Position numbers and translations under genes: made by a program. Shown piece by piece: positions 17,002 through 28,822 of a DNA stretch of 64,000 nucleotides. The stretch's first letter is position 1, and every line of letters begins with the position of its first letter. The DNA is from Gongronella butleri (taxonomy: Eukaryota; Mucoromycota; Mucoromycetes; Mucorales; Cunninghamellaceae): contig JAIWZP010000015.1 in NCBI GenBank assembly GCA_025201375.1, forward strand, positions 186,001 through 250,000, written 5' to 3'. The notes below the pieces were generated by a model. It made no database searches. It had not been told where the DNA came from and saw only the letters and a list, made by a program, of their open reading frames with translations.

Positions 17002-20000
17002 CTAGGCGCGCTTTGCATTGACAAAGACGAGCAATGGATTGTCCTTTGTGGTGCTTTGGTTGACACCGGCCGACGACAGGCTCGGGCGCGCGTTCAGGTC
17101 ATTATCAAAGCCAATCATGTTGCCGTCGCCGAGTCGCTGGACAGCGACGTCCTTTTCAACGCCCTGGACCTTGGCCAACACTTTGAGACGCGGCAAAGGC
17201 ACGTTGCCCGCAGACAACGGGAAGCACACGTATTGATACGAGCCCTGCGTCATTGGCAGCAGACGGCCCTTGAATTGCTTGTAGCCAGAAAAAACAAATG
17301 CGTCGCTCAGTTCAATGGCGCCCGAGAATTCCACCACTTGCAAAGTGTGATTGTCCAACAGGTATGTCAGTGTGATCGGCTCGCCCATGTAAATCTTTTC
17401 GGGCACATCTACAACAAAAAAATAAAACAAGCATTGAGCGAAATGAAGGGAAAAAAGAAGGGGGGAGGAGCGCGCTAAATTGGCCCTTACCGGCAAGCAG
17501 CTTGAGACCATGCGCACGCGGCGTGAGCGACGGCAGGGAGATGGTTGTCGTGGAAAAAGGACCATCGTGGGCAGCTCTAATGATGTCAATTACACAACTA
17601 AAAATTAGTCCCTGGTCATGCAGGTCAATGGCATGATTCGGCGCTTACCTTTTCCATGCAATGGAAAGCTTGCCTGTGTGCAATGGCTCTGGAGCATCCA
17701 AGATGCTCGGTGATGTCAGTGAAAACACAAAGCTACAGTCGAATGATTGTCCAGTTTGCCACGCTTGTAAAAAAAAAAAAAAAAAAAAAAAGAACAAAAC
17801 GGATAAGCCCAGGCCTCCGTGTCACGAATATGTCATTCCCATCAACTATGTTTTCGTGTGACACGCCACCCCACACAACACAACCCAACTCACCTTGCGT
17901 TCCAAATTCGCCATTTTTGGACAGAAGCGTCAACATTTGCGAGTTTTCAAGCTAAAAAGGCCAAAAAAATAAAATCGTTGAGCTGACTTGCTTGTTTCAT
18001 CAAATCTGTGCTTACCTGTGCCAAGTCCAATTTGTCAATGGCCAATTCCCAGGTCGAGCAGCAGCGGATGGTCACTTCAAGCCGCTTGGACTCGTGCTGC
18101 GCACCCGACGGCAAATACGAGCTTTTTTCAGAATGCTCATTGACCTCAAACACGCGGAAACTCGCGTCAAACGGCGTCATGAACGGGATGCGGATGCTCT
18201 CCTGCTTTTCCATGACCGCCTGCCCATGCGCCGACGAGTAACGTGCCTGCAACAATAGAAAAAAACAGAATGAAATCAGGATTTTCGCACGCGTCATCTC
18301 CTTTTTTTTTTTTCTTTTTACCATCAATGTCACAAGACGCGAGCCGGCGACGCGTGAGCCGTACAGATAAATGGTGCGCGACAAGGTGGACCCAGGCGCC
18401 AATTGCCCAAGTGCCAGCTCGCCGCTGCTTTGTCCCTGCTGCCCCACGTGGAAAGTAATAAAATCTTCGTGCACTGTGCGTCCCCCCACCCCCCAGAAAA
18501 AAAAGGTTAGTGGCCACGCGACATGTTCCCCGCATTCTTTTCTTTTTTTTTTTTGCATTTCATTACCATGACCCTCGACATTCTTGATATCCACGTACAA
18601 CACGGCGTCAATGGGTTCGTCTTCATGGCTCGTGAGTTCCACAGTCAATGGGAAGTATTCATCAAGCAAGGCGGGCGCCGCTGCGTGCGTAACGAGATCC
18701 ACGTGAGGAGGCCGCTGACGGATCCTTTGGAAAACGCGCAAAAAGTTTAAAAATAAAAGGTTAGCATGAGGGCCGACGACGCGCGCACAAGGTTCCCACA
18801 TTCATAATTCCCCACTCTTGGACCATTGACTTTACCTAACTTGCTGCACCTTGCCACGGCCATCCATAAACTTGAATCTTGTCCCACCTTGCGCGTCTTT
18901 TTTAAAAAAAAAATGAGCGTTTTACGCACTCGTTTTGTTAAAATCTTACCCGTCTGAAGCCACTTGCGTCTTGCCATGGCGTGCTCCTCGGCTACTTGCT
19001 CAAACGGGTATTGAAGACTGACGGTCCAATTGGGGTAGGCAAGGTCTAAATAGATGCATTCAATCTAAAAGTAAAAAAAAAAAAAAGAGTGCCTCAGCCC
19101 GGGAGCTTTTCTTTTTTTTGGGGGGGGGGCTCTTAAGGGGAGATTTACCTTGATATCTTGGCACGCAATTGGCAGGACGGAGCCCTGGATGACCTTTGTT
19201 TGGCCCTTTGTAATGGAAAGATCGGCGGCCTTGGTGTGCCATTGCGCGAATTCTCCAGTTGTGATGAGCGTCGTGCCCTGCGAGCAGTCGATAAGGATGG
19301 GTGACGCCGTGGCAGCAGCTGTGTCTGGGGAGGCACCGTCGTCCGTGAGATAAAGATTGTATTGCGGCTGATTAAAGACAATTCGCATGGAATTGAAGCG
19401 GATGGGCGACGGCGGGGTGGTCTTCTCCGTTTGAAGCGTGACTTGGAAGGGCACAGCACTGTTGACAAAGCTATCATGGTCGTGGAATTGAAAGTTACAC
19501 TGGATAAAGGCATTAATATGCCGCATGTTGATGACTAGCGGCTGCTTTGCCGCGACATTGTCGGCTGTGGTGGACCCAGGCGACGCGTCGGCAGCAGAAG
19601 CAGCAGAAGCAGAAGCAGCCGTGTCGGGTGACGCGGCCGAAATAGGTGCACGTTGCTCAAGCGTGGTTAAAAGTTCTTGCAAGCTGTCTGCACGCTTGGC
19701 ATCGGACATGGGCAGCGTAGGCGCGAGCAATTCCACGAGGCACTCGATGGTGCGTTCCCAGAGTCCAAGCTCCTTGGCGCAGCGCAGTGACCAGCGCAGA
19801 ATCGAAGTCAAAATCATGTGCCAGTGCTCCTTGCGGTACGTTTTGCCGATTCGCTCAAAGAACTTGAGCGCCATCTCATATTTGCCCGTCTCGTAGTACG
19901 TGCCAGCAATCTCCGCAGCGAGATACAGCGTCATCCTGCTGTTGTGGTACACCTTGAACTGCTCGTAACTCTTGGTCAGCAGCTCAATCGACATGTTTGC

Positions 20001-21885
20001 ATAATCCGCTTGTGCCTCGGCCTGTGGCTTCGATTCCAAGAGCCGGCGACGGCCCTCAGCGCAGCACATGGCCGCCAGGTGGAAATAAAACCCGGGATGT
20101 TGCAGAATCGCCCCAGGATTGCATCCACCCGACGTGCCCGAAAGCGATGGTGGCGACATTGACTGATTAGACGGCACAGGCACACGAATTTTGAAACCGT
20201 GCTGGATCGCAGTTTCAATGCTTTCAGCAAAGAGTCGATACCTTTGAAAAACAAGCCAAAAATGAGATAAAAGTAAAGAAAAAGAGCAGCCTGGAGGATC
20301 TTACTGCTTGGAGAGCCAAAGCCAATACTCAAACGAGGCTTCCCCCATGCCCCACGAGGATGAATACGACTGGAACATGTGCAAATGGCCATTCAATTGC
20401 GCCAATGCAGACGCCGAGTCGTTTGTATACAAGTAAATGCGGTAAATCTGCAAAAAAAAAAAGCAAAAATGAATGAGCCATGGGGTCTTTCCTCAAGTGT
20501 GAACACGTGTATACCTTGATGTTCAAGCAATCAGCCAGCTGCCGAGCCTCGGCCCATCGATGGCCATGCACGGCAAGGATCGGACTGGCGCCTGGCGCAA
20601 GATAATCAACAAGAGTCGCGTACACCTGTTCCAAAGACCTATAATTGAACGAAAAAAGGCCATCGATTGAGTTCACTGCAGCTATGGCTAGCGAGGGGAG
20701 TGTGCCTACTTTAGCGTGGCCTCAATATCCTGTCTGAATTCATGCAAAAACGCCATTTTGATGTCGTAGCGCAAAGCCCAATCAGAACCGCTGAGAGCTA
20801 GCGATGACGGGTCGTGCGCAGCATACGATGAGATGCGACCGCGTCGCTTACGCGCGCGCTTGATCGCATTGCTATAGTATTGTGTCGCAGCACCATAGAG
20901 CGTGCGATACAGCCTGACGCGTCGCAAAAAAAAAAAAAAAATAGTGAGTCGCGACCAAGCATTCAATGATGATGGCTTACATGTTGACGAATTCCTGCAG
21001 GTCGTGGACTGAGCCTGGCGCCAGGGAAAAGAAAGACATCTTGTTCTCCAGGCCACTCTGTTTGCGGATGCTGGTGCAGCGCTCCTCGACAGTGGGATCA
21101 TCTAAAACATTCAAAACAAAGGACACGTCAGCTCAAATGAGTTTTTAATCGAGTGGTTGTGTTTACCAACTTGTTTGCGTGTCATTAGCATGACGACGGC
21201 AAATTTAATGCCCTTGTCCTGGTAATATTTTCTTTAAACACGTGTCAGCGCGTCTCAAATCCCATCCAATTGCCCAATTTTACCTTTTATCATTGATTTC
21301 GTGCGCCAATGCGGCGTCCCAATCGCGCTCGGCGGGCTCAATCATCTGGCTTACGGGCAGCGGACCCATTTCGCGTCTCGGCTGCGCGCTGGTTGGGTCG
21401 GCATCCCACAATGAATAAAAGCCAACGATCGTTCCCGGCAGCGATTGATGCTTTTGAATCCACAATGGCGTGAACAGGCCATCCGGGTACAATGGCGAGT
21501 CAGGTGTGCGAGGCGACAGCTTGCTGTGCGTGCCGCTTGCCTTTTGTGACCCATCAGGCAGCGTGTAATCCTAATAAAATAACGAAAAAACGATGAAAAT
21601 GAGCGCATATTTGTTGTTAGTAAAGCTGCTCAAGCTACGCACCTTCTCAATGGTCATGACTCGAAACGGTGGTGGAATAGCCGCGCTCGTCAAATAGCGC
21701 GTGGCATCATACAACGAAAAAACTTGGCGAGCAAGGAAGATGGACAAGAGCGTCGATGCCAGCGTGCCAGTTTTGCCATCGCCAAGCTGTATTTCTTGCG
21801 GCGCGCTACTCTCTTGTCCATCCAGGCCGTACACGCCAAGAACAGGCACAGGGTGAAGCAGGTATTCGGGAGGATACGCTTCCAT
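17002..21885 (-). CDS. TRAPPC11: TRAPP complex subunit 11 (foie-gras and gryzun domains)
   Basis: Seventeen exons (minus): 21643-21885, 21284-21570, 21167-21231, 20981-21101, 20710-20913, 20515-20638, 20305-20447, 19149-20241, 18950-19064, 18836-18887, 18567-18724, 18322-18473, 18016-18246, 17894-17951, 17649-17763, 17491-17597, 17002-17408; 1224 aa, near human TRAPPC11 (1133). The N-terminus (YLLHPVPVLGVYGLDGQ) and KYYQDKGIKFAVVMLMTRKQ match the family start. The foie-gras region includes MAFLHEFRQDIEATLK, IYRIYLYTND and, in the big exon, HPGFYFHLAAMCCAEGRRRL plus the helical ESYEQFKVYHNSRMTLYLAAE type repeats. The C-terminal beta-rich gryzun part has KIYMGEPITLTYLLDNHT. The protein is a TRAPPIII tether subunit acting in ER-Golgi and autophagy traffic and protein glycosylation. 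Saccharomyces has no full-length orthologue. Small exon boundaries could shift by a few bases. Confidence 0.9.
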
Positions 21886-24067
21886 CACGCTCGAACAGTG
21901 CCAATAAAATAAACGAGAGGTGAAACGAGAAAAAAAAAAGTGTCTACCCAGGCACCAGCTCAAAGAAACTCTCTTACCAAACCCCGCCCGGCCAAAAAGA
22001 CCGACCCGTGTCACGCGTTCGTCTTTTTTTTTTTTTTACGCAAATGACACCCCATACCTTGCTGTGAGCGCCAAACTTGAAACTCATGATGAGTTCCAAG
22101 GTCGGATCAACAATGAAGTATTAAAAGCAGCAGCGGGGCCCACAATGATGGTCTGTTGGTGGATCTGGGGCTCGTGGCGGCTTCAAAATTCACAGATTTT
22201 CGAAAATCATCCTTGCGCGCAACTTGCAATGGCTGCAGAGTCCTAGTGATAAGCTCATTTGAACCAGAAAATTTGCACTCCGAGATGTACACAATAAATC
22301 AACGTTGCAAATAACGCAATCGTTGACAAACAGCCAAAATGCAGCAAAATGCACCCTTTTCTATTCATCGAGCCTGCAATCAATGTACAAGGGAGCTCAA
22401 GAGCTACTTTTGTGCGCAAAGATTGGGTCCTCTTGTGGCATGAGTTTCAGGGCAATTTGCATCGAAATGACGCGGTCAGATCGCGCTTTATAAAAAAGGC
22501 AATTCTGTGAATGCCATTTTAGCGGGGGGATTTTGAAAACCTATGAAACGTTGCCATGGCCGTGTGCGTCAGCATCATTTCATCTGAATGCACTTGGTTT
22601 CGTCCCGGTGGCGCGTCTCAACGACGAATGACCGTGGATTTTCGTGATTTTAATCAAAAGTCGCTTGCTCGCGACATTTCTGATATTCGATCAGCCTGAA
22701 ATTTTGTCAGTCACACGGGACCGAGGTGCGATTCAACTTTGCTACTTGTGTCAAGGCGCTCCAATGTAGCGATAGCAAGATAATCCAAAATAAACAAAAT
22801 AATTTCAACCTTTTGTATTTTTTCGACCTTGCGTAAATTGATCTATTCGATACTAGGCCCACTGTGTAGTACGCATTGAAAGCTACATTTCTCATTTTGC
22901 GGTAGAGCTGTTGTAGAGTGGTGTGAAAGACGGCTATGTCATCTTGCAAAATAAACAACGATTTAGCGTGATTACGTGACTTGCAGCTATTGTACCGCCT
23001 TGCTGCCAGCGACGAAAATGTAGCCAGTAAGGCTTACTACACAGTGGACCTCGTCTCAAATGGATAACTTGATGCAAGGACGAGAAAAATACAAAAGGCT
23101 GAAATTAATTTGCTCATCTTGGATCATCTTTTCATTGCTGCATTGGAGTGCCCTGATGGAAGTAGCAAAGTGGAATCTCATCTCAGTCCCGTGCGACTGA
23201 AAAAATTTCAGGCTGGTCGAATACAAGAAATGTTACGAAAATGCGTCTTTTGGTCCAAATCATGAAAATCGACGATTATTCGCCATTGATACGCACCACC
23301 GGGACGAAACCAAGTGCATTCAGATGAAATGATGCAGACGCACAGTGCCATGGCAATGTTTTATAGGTTTCCAAAAAGCCCCCGCTAAAATGGCATTCAC
23401 AGAATTGTCATTTTTACAAAGCGCGATTTGACTGCGTCGCTTCAATACAAAGTGCCCTGAAACTCATACTGCAAGAGGACCAACCTTTGCGCACAAAAGT
23501 AGATCTTGAGCTTTGCTGTACGTTGATGCCTTGTCTCGGTGTGTGGAAAAGATGATTTTTTAATGTGTTTTGGGCGTACTTAAGCATTCGCTGCTTCAAT
23601 GTTGCTGGAATTGAATCAAGTTGGCTCGTTGCGATTGAATTGTTCAATTCGCAAAAAAATTGATCGCAGTTGGACATCTCTAGCTGCGTGTTCGAGGTCA
23701 AAATGCGATTTGTATGCTGGTTTTGCAAGGAAATCCCAGCCGTTGCATTGATAAAAATGAAACTTGTGCATTCTGCGCCACCGATGGTCACCTGGTAAAC
23801 ATGCTGTGCAATTTGAAAAAAAAAGTGGGTGCGTGCGCAAGGTGATGAGCCAATGAGCGGGCGGAGCGAACCCAAAAAGAAAACGGCCAAGCCATCGATA
23901 GCATGCGGAACGGGGTTTCACCGGCACCACATGAGCTGTGGTTGTGACGTTCAATCATTCATTGCGGCGGGTGGTGCCCCCTTTTTCTGGGATTGGCTCA
24001 CAAAAAAACTTTTTTTCGTTGCCGCATCCTATTTTTTCTCTTCTTTTCTTTCCTTTACTTTTACAAT
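21886..24067. other. Divergent intergenic region holding a foldback element
   Basis: Separates the starts of TRAPPC11 (minus) and eIF4A (plus). About 22325-23585 is foldback family A copy 1. The segment 22160-22300 resembles the outer part of repeat family B (CTCATTTGAACCAGAAAAT). The 3' part, about 23800-24067, is CT-rich and is the likely eIF4A promoter and leader. The minus-strand open frame 23414-23890 overlaps the foldback element and shows no known motif. Confidence 0.6.
22325..23585. mobile_element. Foldback (long inverted repeat) element family A, copy 1
   Basis: The left half, to about 22960, is a diverged reverse complement of the right half, from about 22985. Paired landmarks: GAATGCCATTTTAGCGG (left) with CCGCTAAAATGGCATTC (right); GCACTTGGTTTCGTCCCGG with CCGGGACGAAACCAAGTGC; TTGCGCACAAAAGTAG at the right end with its complement at the left. 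Copies 2 (36465-37660) and 3 (53790-55070) are homologous along their length. There is no coding capacity. It looks like a non-autonomous foldback or large MITE. Exact ends and target duplications could not be fixed. Confidence 0.75.
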
Positions 24068-25793
24068 ATGAGGTAAAACGCACACTACCTGCACACCATC
24101 ATACGGCCAAAGCGTTCGAGTCGACCACTCTGTCTCGTTTGACCTTGCACTCGACTCGTCGCTTGTACCTTTGCGCCAGGGCGGCCAAAAAAGATAAGAA
24201 AAGAGTCCACTCACGCTCGATCCTCTTTTTTTTTTTTCTTCTTTCAGCAACGAACCTCTTAAGGAACTTAACGAGACCGAAATTGAAGTAAGACTTTTGC
24301 CGAGATGAAGGCGTCCTCAGGCTTATTTACCTTTTTTCTTTTTTTACTAGTCCAACTGGGATGAGGTCGTCGATAACTTCGACAACATGAACTTGAAGAC
24401 CGAGCTTCTCCGTGGTGTGTACGCCTATGGGTAAGTTTCTCATTTTTTGTGAGGCATTTGATGTCATGGATGTGTCAATTGGGCTGTTTGTGGGGTCCAT
24501 TGGGCTGTTTTGTGTGATTGCGCTCAAGAAAACGACGAACCAAGAAGCATCCACAAAGAGGGAGGGGAGCGCAAGAAGGAGGCAAGGGGGAGGAGGGTCG
24601 AGTTAGGGGCCAATCAATTTACACATTTGTCTTTTTTTTTTCTTATTTAGTTTCGAACGTCCCTCGGCCATTCAGCAGCGTGCTATCATGCCCGTCGTCA
24701 AGGGCCATGACGTGATTGCCCAGGCCCAGTCTGGTACCGGCAAGACCGCCACCTTCTCCATCTCGATCCTCCAGTCGATTGATGTGTCGCTCAAGCAGAC
24801 GCAGGCGTTGATTCTCGCCCCCACGCGTGAATTGGCTCTCCAGATCCAAAAGGTGGTGTTGGCTCTTGGTGACTTTATGGGCATTGAGTGCCACGCGTGC
24901 ATTGGTGGTACCAATGTGCGTGAGGACATTGCTAAGCTCCAAGCCGGCTGCCACATTGTTGTTGGTACGCCCGGCCGTGTGTTTGACATGATCAACAACC
25001 GCCGCGCCTTCAAGACGGACGCCATGAAGATGTTCGTCCTCGATGAGGCCGACGAGATGCTTGCCCGTGGCTTCCGCGAGCAGATCTATGATGTGTTCCA
25101 GCTCCAGCCCGGCAACACCCAGGTCGTGCTCCTTTCCGCCACCATGCCCACGGACGTGCTCGAGGTCACCACCAAGTTCATGCGCGACCCCGTGCGCATC
25201 TTGGTCAAGCGCGACGAATTGACCCTCGAGGGTATCAAGCAATTCTACATTGCCGTCGACAAGGAGGAATGGAAGTTGGATACCCTGTCTGATCTGTACG
25301 AGACCGTCACCATCACCCAGGCTGTCATCTTCTGTAACACCCGCCGCAAGGTCGACTGGCTCACCGAGAAGCTCCACGAGCGCGAGTTCACCGTCTCGGC
25401 CATGCACGGTGACATGGACCAGGCCCAGCGTGACGTCATCATGAAGGAGTTCCGCTCCGGCTCCTCGCGTGTCCTCATCACCACCGATCTGTTGGCCCGT
25501 GGTATCGATGTCCAGCAAGTCTCTTTGGTCATCAAGTAAAGAAAAAAAAAAGAAAAGAAAAGAAAGAATGATGAAATTTTAACCTTTTCCCCCTCCCCTT
25601 CTCTTTTAGCTACGACTTGCCCTCCAACCGCGAGAACTACATCCATCGTATCGGTCGTGGTGGTCGTTTCGGCCGTAAGGGTGTGGCTATCAACTTTGTG
25701 TGCAATGAGGATGTCCGCATGATGCGCGACATTGAGCAATTCTACAACACTCAAATTGAAGAAATGCCCATGAACGTTGCCGACTTGATCTAA
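24068..25793 (+). CDS. TIF1: Eukaryotic initiation factor 4A (DEAD-box RNA helicase)
   Basis: Five exons: 24068-24072, 24248-24287, 24351-24430, 24651-25535, 25610-25793; 397 aa (yeast eIF4A 395). ATP-dependent helicase of the eIF4F cap complex that unwinds 5' leaders for ribosome scanning. Motifs: F43 and Q-motif RPSAIQQ, motif I AQSGTGKT (67-74), PTRELA, GG, TPGR, DEAD (173-176), SAT (204-206), [25 protein letters not shown] and [10 protein letters not shown] at the last exon. The first coding exon is only ATGAG; splicing to 24248 gives [15 protein letters not shown], matching the family N-terminus (NEPLKE...), and I see no better ATG upstream. Coding sequence is strongly C-ending at third positions (many GCC, ACC, ATC), unlike its neighbours, as expected for a highly expressed gene. 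Confidence 0.97.
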
Positions 25794-26179
25794 ATTGCAG
25801 CATTCCCCCATCCCCATTTTTCCCGTTTTGTTGCACTTTGTTTCTTTTTGATCCCCTCTTTCCTTCTCCCCCTCCTTCCATCTTTACGCTTTACATTCAA
25901 CACTTTTCCCTCATCTTTGTGTAAAGTACAATAGAACCACCAGCAAAAAAAAAAAAGCAATCAAGCATCTCAACCCTCGCGTATAGATGCCGCTTTTTTT
26001 CCCTCCTCTTCCCCCCCTTTTGTTCGTAAACAAAAAAAATTGGAAAATAAAAAAGATGATCTTTTTTTATTAAATTACACGCGTCAAAAGAAAAGAGACT
26101 GGTCATCGACGACGAATTGGTGGTATGACAAATAAGGATAAAGCGAGAGGAGGGCAAAGAAGAAAAAACGAAAAAAAAA
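25794..26179. other. Convergent intergenic region
   Basis: 3' flank shared by eIF4A (plus) and the Mso1-domain gene (minus). CT-rich then A-rich, with poly-T and poly-A runs near 26030-26070. I see no gene in it. Confidence 0.6.
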
Positions 26180-27694
26180 TCATTGGTATCCATAGCGCGA
26201 GCCATCATCGTACGGATCGCGACGATCTTGTCCAAAGTTCATGGCGCCATGGCGGCGTGAGGACGACGACGACGGTGGGGGTGACGCGTGGTGGTCCGAG
26301 GTGCGTGGTCTGTAGCCTTGCGAGCGACGAGATTCTGCTGGCGGATGGTGGTCGTAATCGTCATAATGGTCGTTTCGGCGATAATTCTGCTGTGGTGGGG
26401 GGTCATGATAGCCGCGGTCATGTGAATGGCTGTCGCGCGCATACCCGCGATTGGGATGTTGATCGCGTGCATAGCCCCGTTCGTCGCGATGACGGTCATG
26501 ACGATCATGATGGTCATGGCGCTCTTGATAGCCGCGATCATGGCGATCATGGCGATCGTGATGATCATAGGATCGTTCCTGAGGACGGTCGTGGCGGTCG
26601 TGGCGGCCATGGCGCTCGTAAGGGTCGTCTTGGTGCTGTGGAGGAGGTGCCTGGCGTCGATGGCTCGCTGGTGGGTGGTCAGCGGCGTCATCCTTCTCCC
26701 ATAGCCTGCGGCGGCCAGTGCGAGACCTTTGCAGCTCGTCGATGTCCTGAGGCGTGGGATGGCGCGCGGCGGGCGGCGAGGATGCTGCTTGTTGTCGTTG
26801 ATCTTGGCCAGAATGGCGTCGTGGCGTGCGTTCGTCGCGCAAATAGCCAGGCAATGGCCGGCGCTGCTTCTCATAGTACTCGCGCAGCACACGCGATACA
26901 TGTGTCTCGCCTTCCCAGTCAGACTCGTCCGATTCTATATTATAAAAAGTAACAAAAAAGAGTCAAAGTGAGAAAAATTGGCCAATTATTTTTCCTGTCA
27001 ATCTCGTCTTTGTTGCTTACCAGCACCCTTGTCATCGCGCATAGGAATGCGATCGGCCATGTTTTGCGTCGCTTGCAGCAATTTGCCCCAAAGTTTGCCG
27101 GATTTTTGGTTTGGGTCATCTGCAACAAACGAAAAAGAAAAAAAAAAAAAGGAACAAAGAAATTGAGTTCAGGGCGGGTTTCATTTGAAGTGTCGGCGTC
27201 CTCCCCTCCCCCCATTCGAAGTAAAAAAGGACGCAAATGGGCTTACTTTTCTCTGTCAGTTGCTTCCATTTGTCATTTTGGCGCACTTTGCCCCACAATT
27301 TGCGAGTCTGCTGTTGCTCTTGCTCCGGTAAGTGAGCGGCAAACTTGCTAAAGTAGATGGAGTCGTCTTCGTTGTCTTCCAGGGCACTGTTGGCGCGCTG
27401 GCCGGCAAAGCGGTTGGCCCACTTGCCGCTGGACGGCGACGAGTCCGAACTTGGGTAAGACGACGACACAGACGACGCCGAGCTTGGTGGGCGAGACGTG
27501 TAGCTTGTGTCGGGCACAGGCTTGCGTGCAATACCATGGTGGTCGCCTTGGAACTGCGCGGGCAACGGCGGCAAAGGCGGCCGACTCGCTTGTTGGCACT
27601 TGTGGCGGCTCGGATACAAGCCCACGTCCTGCCCGCAGTCGCGGCACTGCACCACCACGGTGGAAATACGATAGTCGACCACAGAAGCTCCCAT
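26180..27694 (-). CDS. Mso1-type Sec1-binding domain protein with N-terminal CxxC-HxC motif
   Basis: Three exons (minus): 27247-27694, 27021-27119, 26180-26934; 433 aa. Residues ~14-34 hold a short putative zinc-binding motif (VVQCRDCGQDVGLYPSRHKC). Then comes a Ser/Pro linker, two related blocks (RKLWGKVRQNDKWKQL and GKLWGKLLQATQNMADRI) and, about residue 190, ETHVSRVLREYYEKQRRPLP. This last block resembles the Mso1/Sec1-binding signature of filamentous fungi (DTHISRVLRAYYTEKGRPFP type). Mso1 assists Sec1 and SNAREs in exocytosis at growth sites, so a role in tip secretion is plausible. The C-terminal half is disordered, with about twenty HDRHD/YDHH-like His-Asp-Arg repeats and many Pro-Pro, ending DPYDDGSRYGYQ. 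The domain match is from memory; moderate confidence in function, high that the gene is real. Confidence 0.7.
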
Positions 27695-28021
27695 ACGGAA
27701 CAAACGACAATTAGAAAAAAAAAGAGAAAAAAAAGGAGTAAAAAGAGGGGAAGAAGACAAAAAAGAGTGAAAAAATGCCAGGTTCATCAAAAAAGGGCAA
27801 TCTGTTCCTCCTTCCTTTTCACACTCCGCATTGGGTCAAAACAGGGGGAACCAATGGCGGTGGGCTGCCATGCTTCCAGATCATCCGTTGCCTGAGCAAC
27901 AAGGCCAATGGACGTCTTGAGCACACGGAACATCAGGTCCAAAACGGAATTCAACGGCGAGAGGCTTTTTTTTATTTATATTTGGCAGTGAGACAAAAGA
28001 AAAAAGGGAGGGGGAGGGGAA
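27695..28021. other. Intergenic region
   Basis: 327 bp between the Mso1-domain gene start and the PDCD5 stop, both on the minus strand. Poly-A/AG-rich leader side near 27715-27775. Nothing else recognised. Confidence 0.5.
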
Positions 28022-28822
28022 TCATAAGTCGTAATCCTCGTCCGAATCGTCGTCAAAGCGGCGTCGGTTGAACTGACCGAGAAAAAAAAAAATTAAACAC
28101 GTGAGCTCGCACGCCTCTTTTTTCGGGGATCGAGAGTCCTTACCACGACCTTGTTCTGCGACGCGGGAGGCTCTTGCTGGTTGATGCGGCCGAGCAAGTC
28201 GATCAATTGCGATTCAGACACTTTGCCGCGCAATTGGTTCGTCTGGGCCATGCGAATGAGCAAATCCTCGACGGCGCGTGCCTTGTCCGCCTTGACCATA
28301 TGAATACGACCCACTATGTGCGCGAAAACAAAGAAAGAAAAAAAAAAGAATGAGCTCCACGTCAATTCTCTGCAATTCATCGACACATTACATCGTTCAC
28401 GAGCGCTAGTGTCCAAAATTTGATAGAGCTACCGAGAAAAAAAAAAATGAATGAGACCCTAGGCGCGCCAATTTCACCATACAGGGGTCTTGAAGACACT
28501 CTTACCATGTTGACACGCATCTCCTCCATTTGACTATGAACAAAAAAGGTGAGCTACTAGCGATTTGCACACACAAGTGGCCAAATTACCCCTTCTTCGC
28601 CTCCTCCTCGCTGCCACGGCCGCCACCAGAGGACGCACTGGGTGCACCGCCAGGCTGGCCAAACTATAAAACAAAAGAAGTACAAATACAAGCAGAATAA
28701 GCATATTGGCACAAAAAAAAGAGTCGCTCTCCAAGGTCACAAGTCCTTACTTGGCTTTGGCCTTGGCCCTGGAGCTCGGCAAGACGCTTGGCACGGATAG
28801 CTTGAAGTTCGTCGTCGTCCAT
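28022..28822 (-). CDS. PDCD5: PDCD5 / TFAR19-family DNA-binding protein
   Basis: Six exons (minus): 28751-28822, 28590-28663, 28506-28533, 28392-28428, 28144-28313, 28022-28072; 143 aa (human PDCD5 125). Starts MDDDELQAIRAKRLAELQGQ as in the family, then a Gly/Ser linker, SEEEAKKG|QMEEMRVNM, LYQILDTSARERLGRIHMVK, KARAVEDLLIRMAQ, SESQLIDLLGRI and the conserved tail FNRRRFDDDSDEDYDL. Exons 3 and 4 are only 28 and 37 nt. PDCD5 proteins form a three-helix bundle and in animals take part in apoptosis and chaperonin/tubulin biology; the fungal role is not well defined. Every splice joint falls inside conserved sequence, so the model is firm. Confidence 0.93.

Noticed and set aside
23414..23890. 158 aa minus-strand frame upstream of eIF4A
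   Set aside because: Half of it lies in the arm of foldback copy 1, there is no family motif, and it uses no clear promoter. Cannot be supported as a gene.
26125..26952. 275 aa plus-strand frame rich in Asp/His/Gly
   Set aside because: Shadow of the His-Asp-Arg repeat region of the minus-strand Mso1-domain gene.
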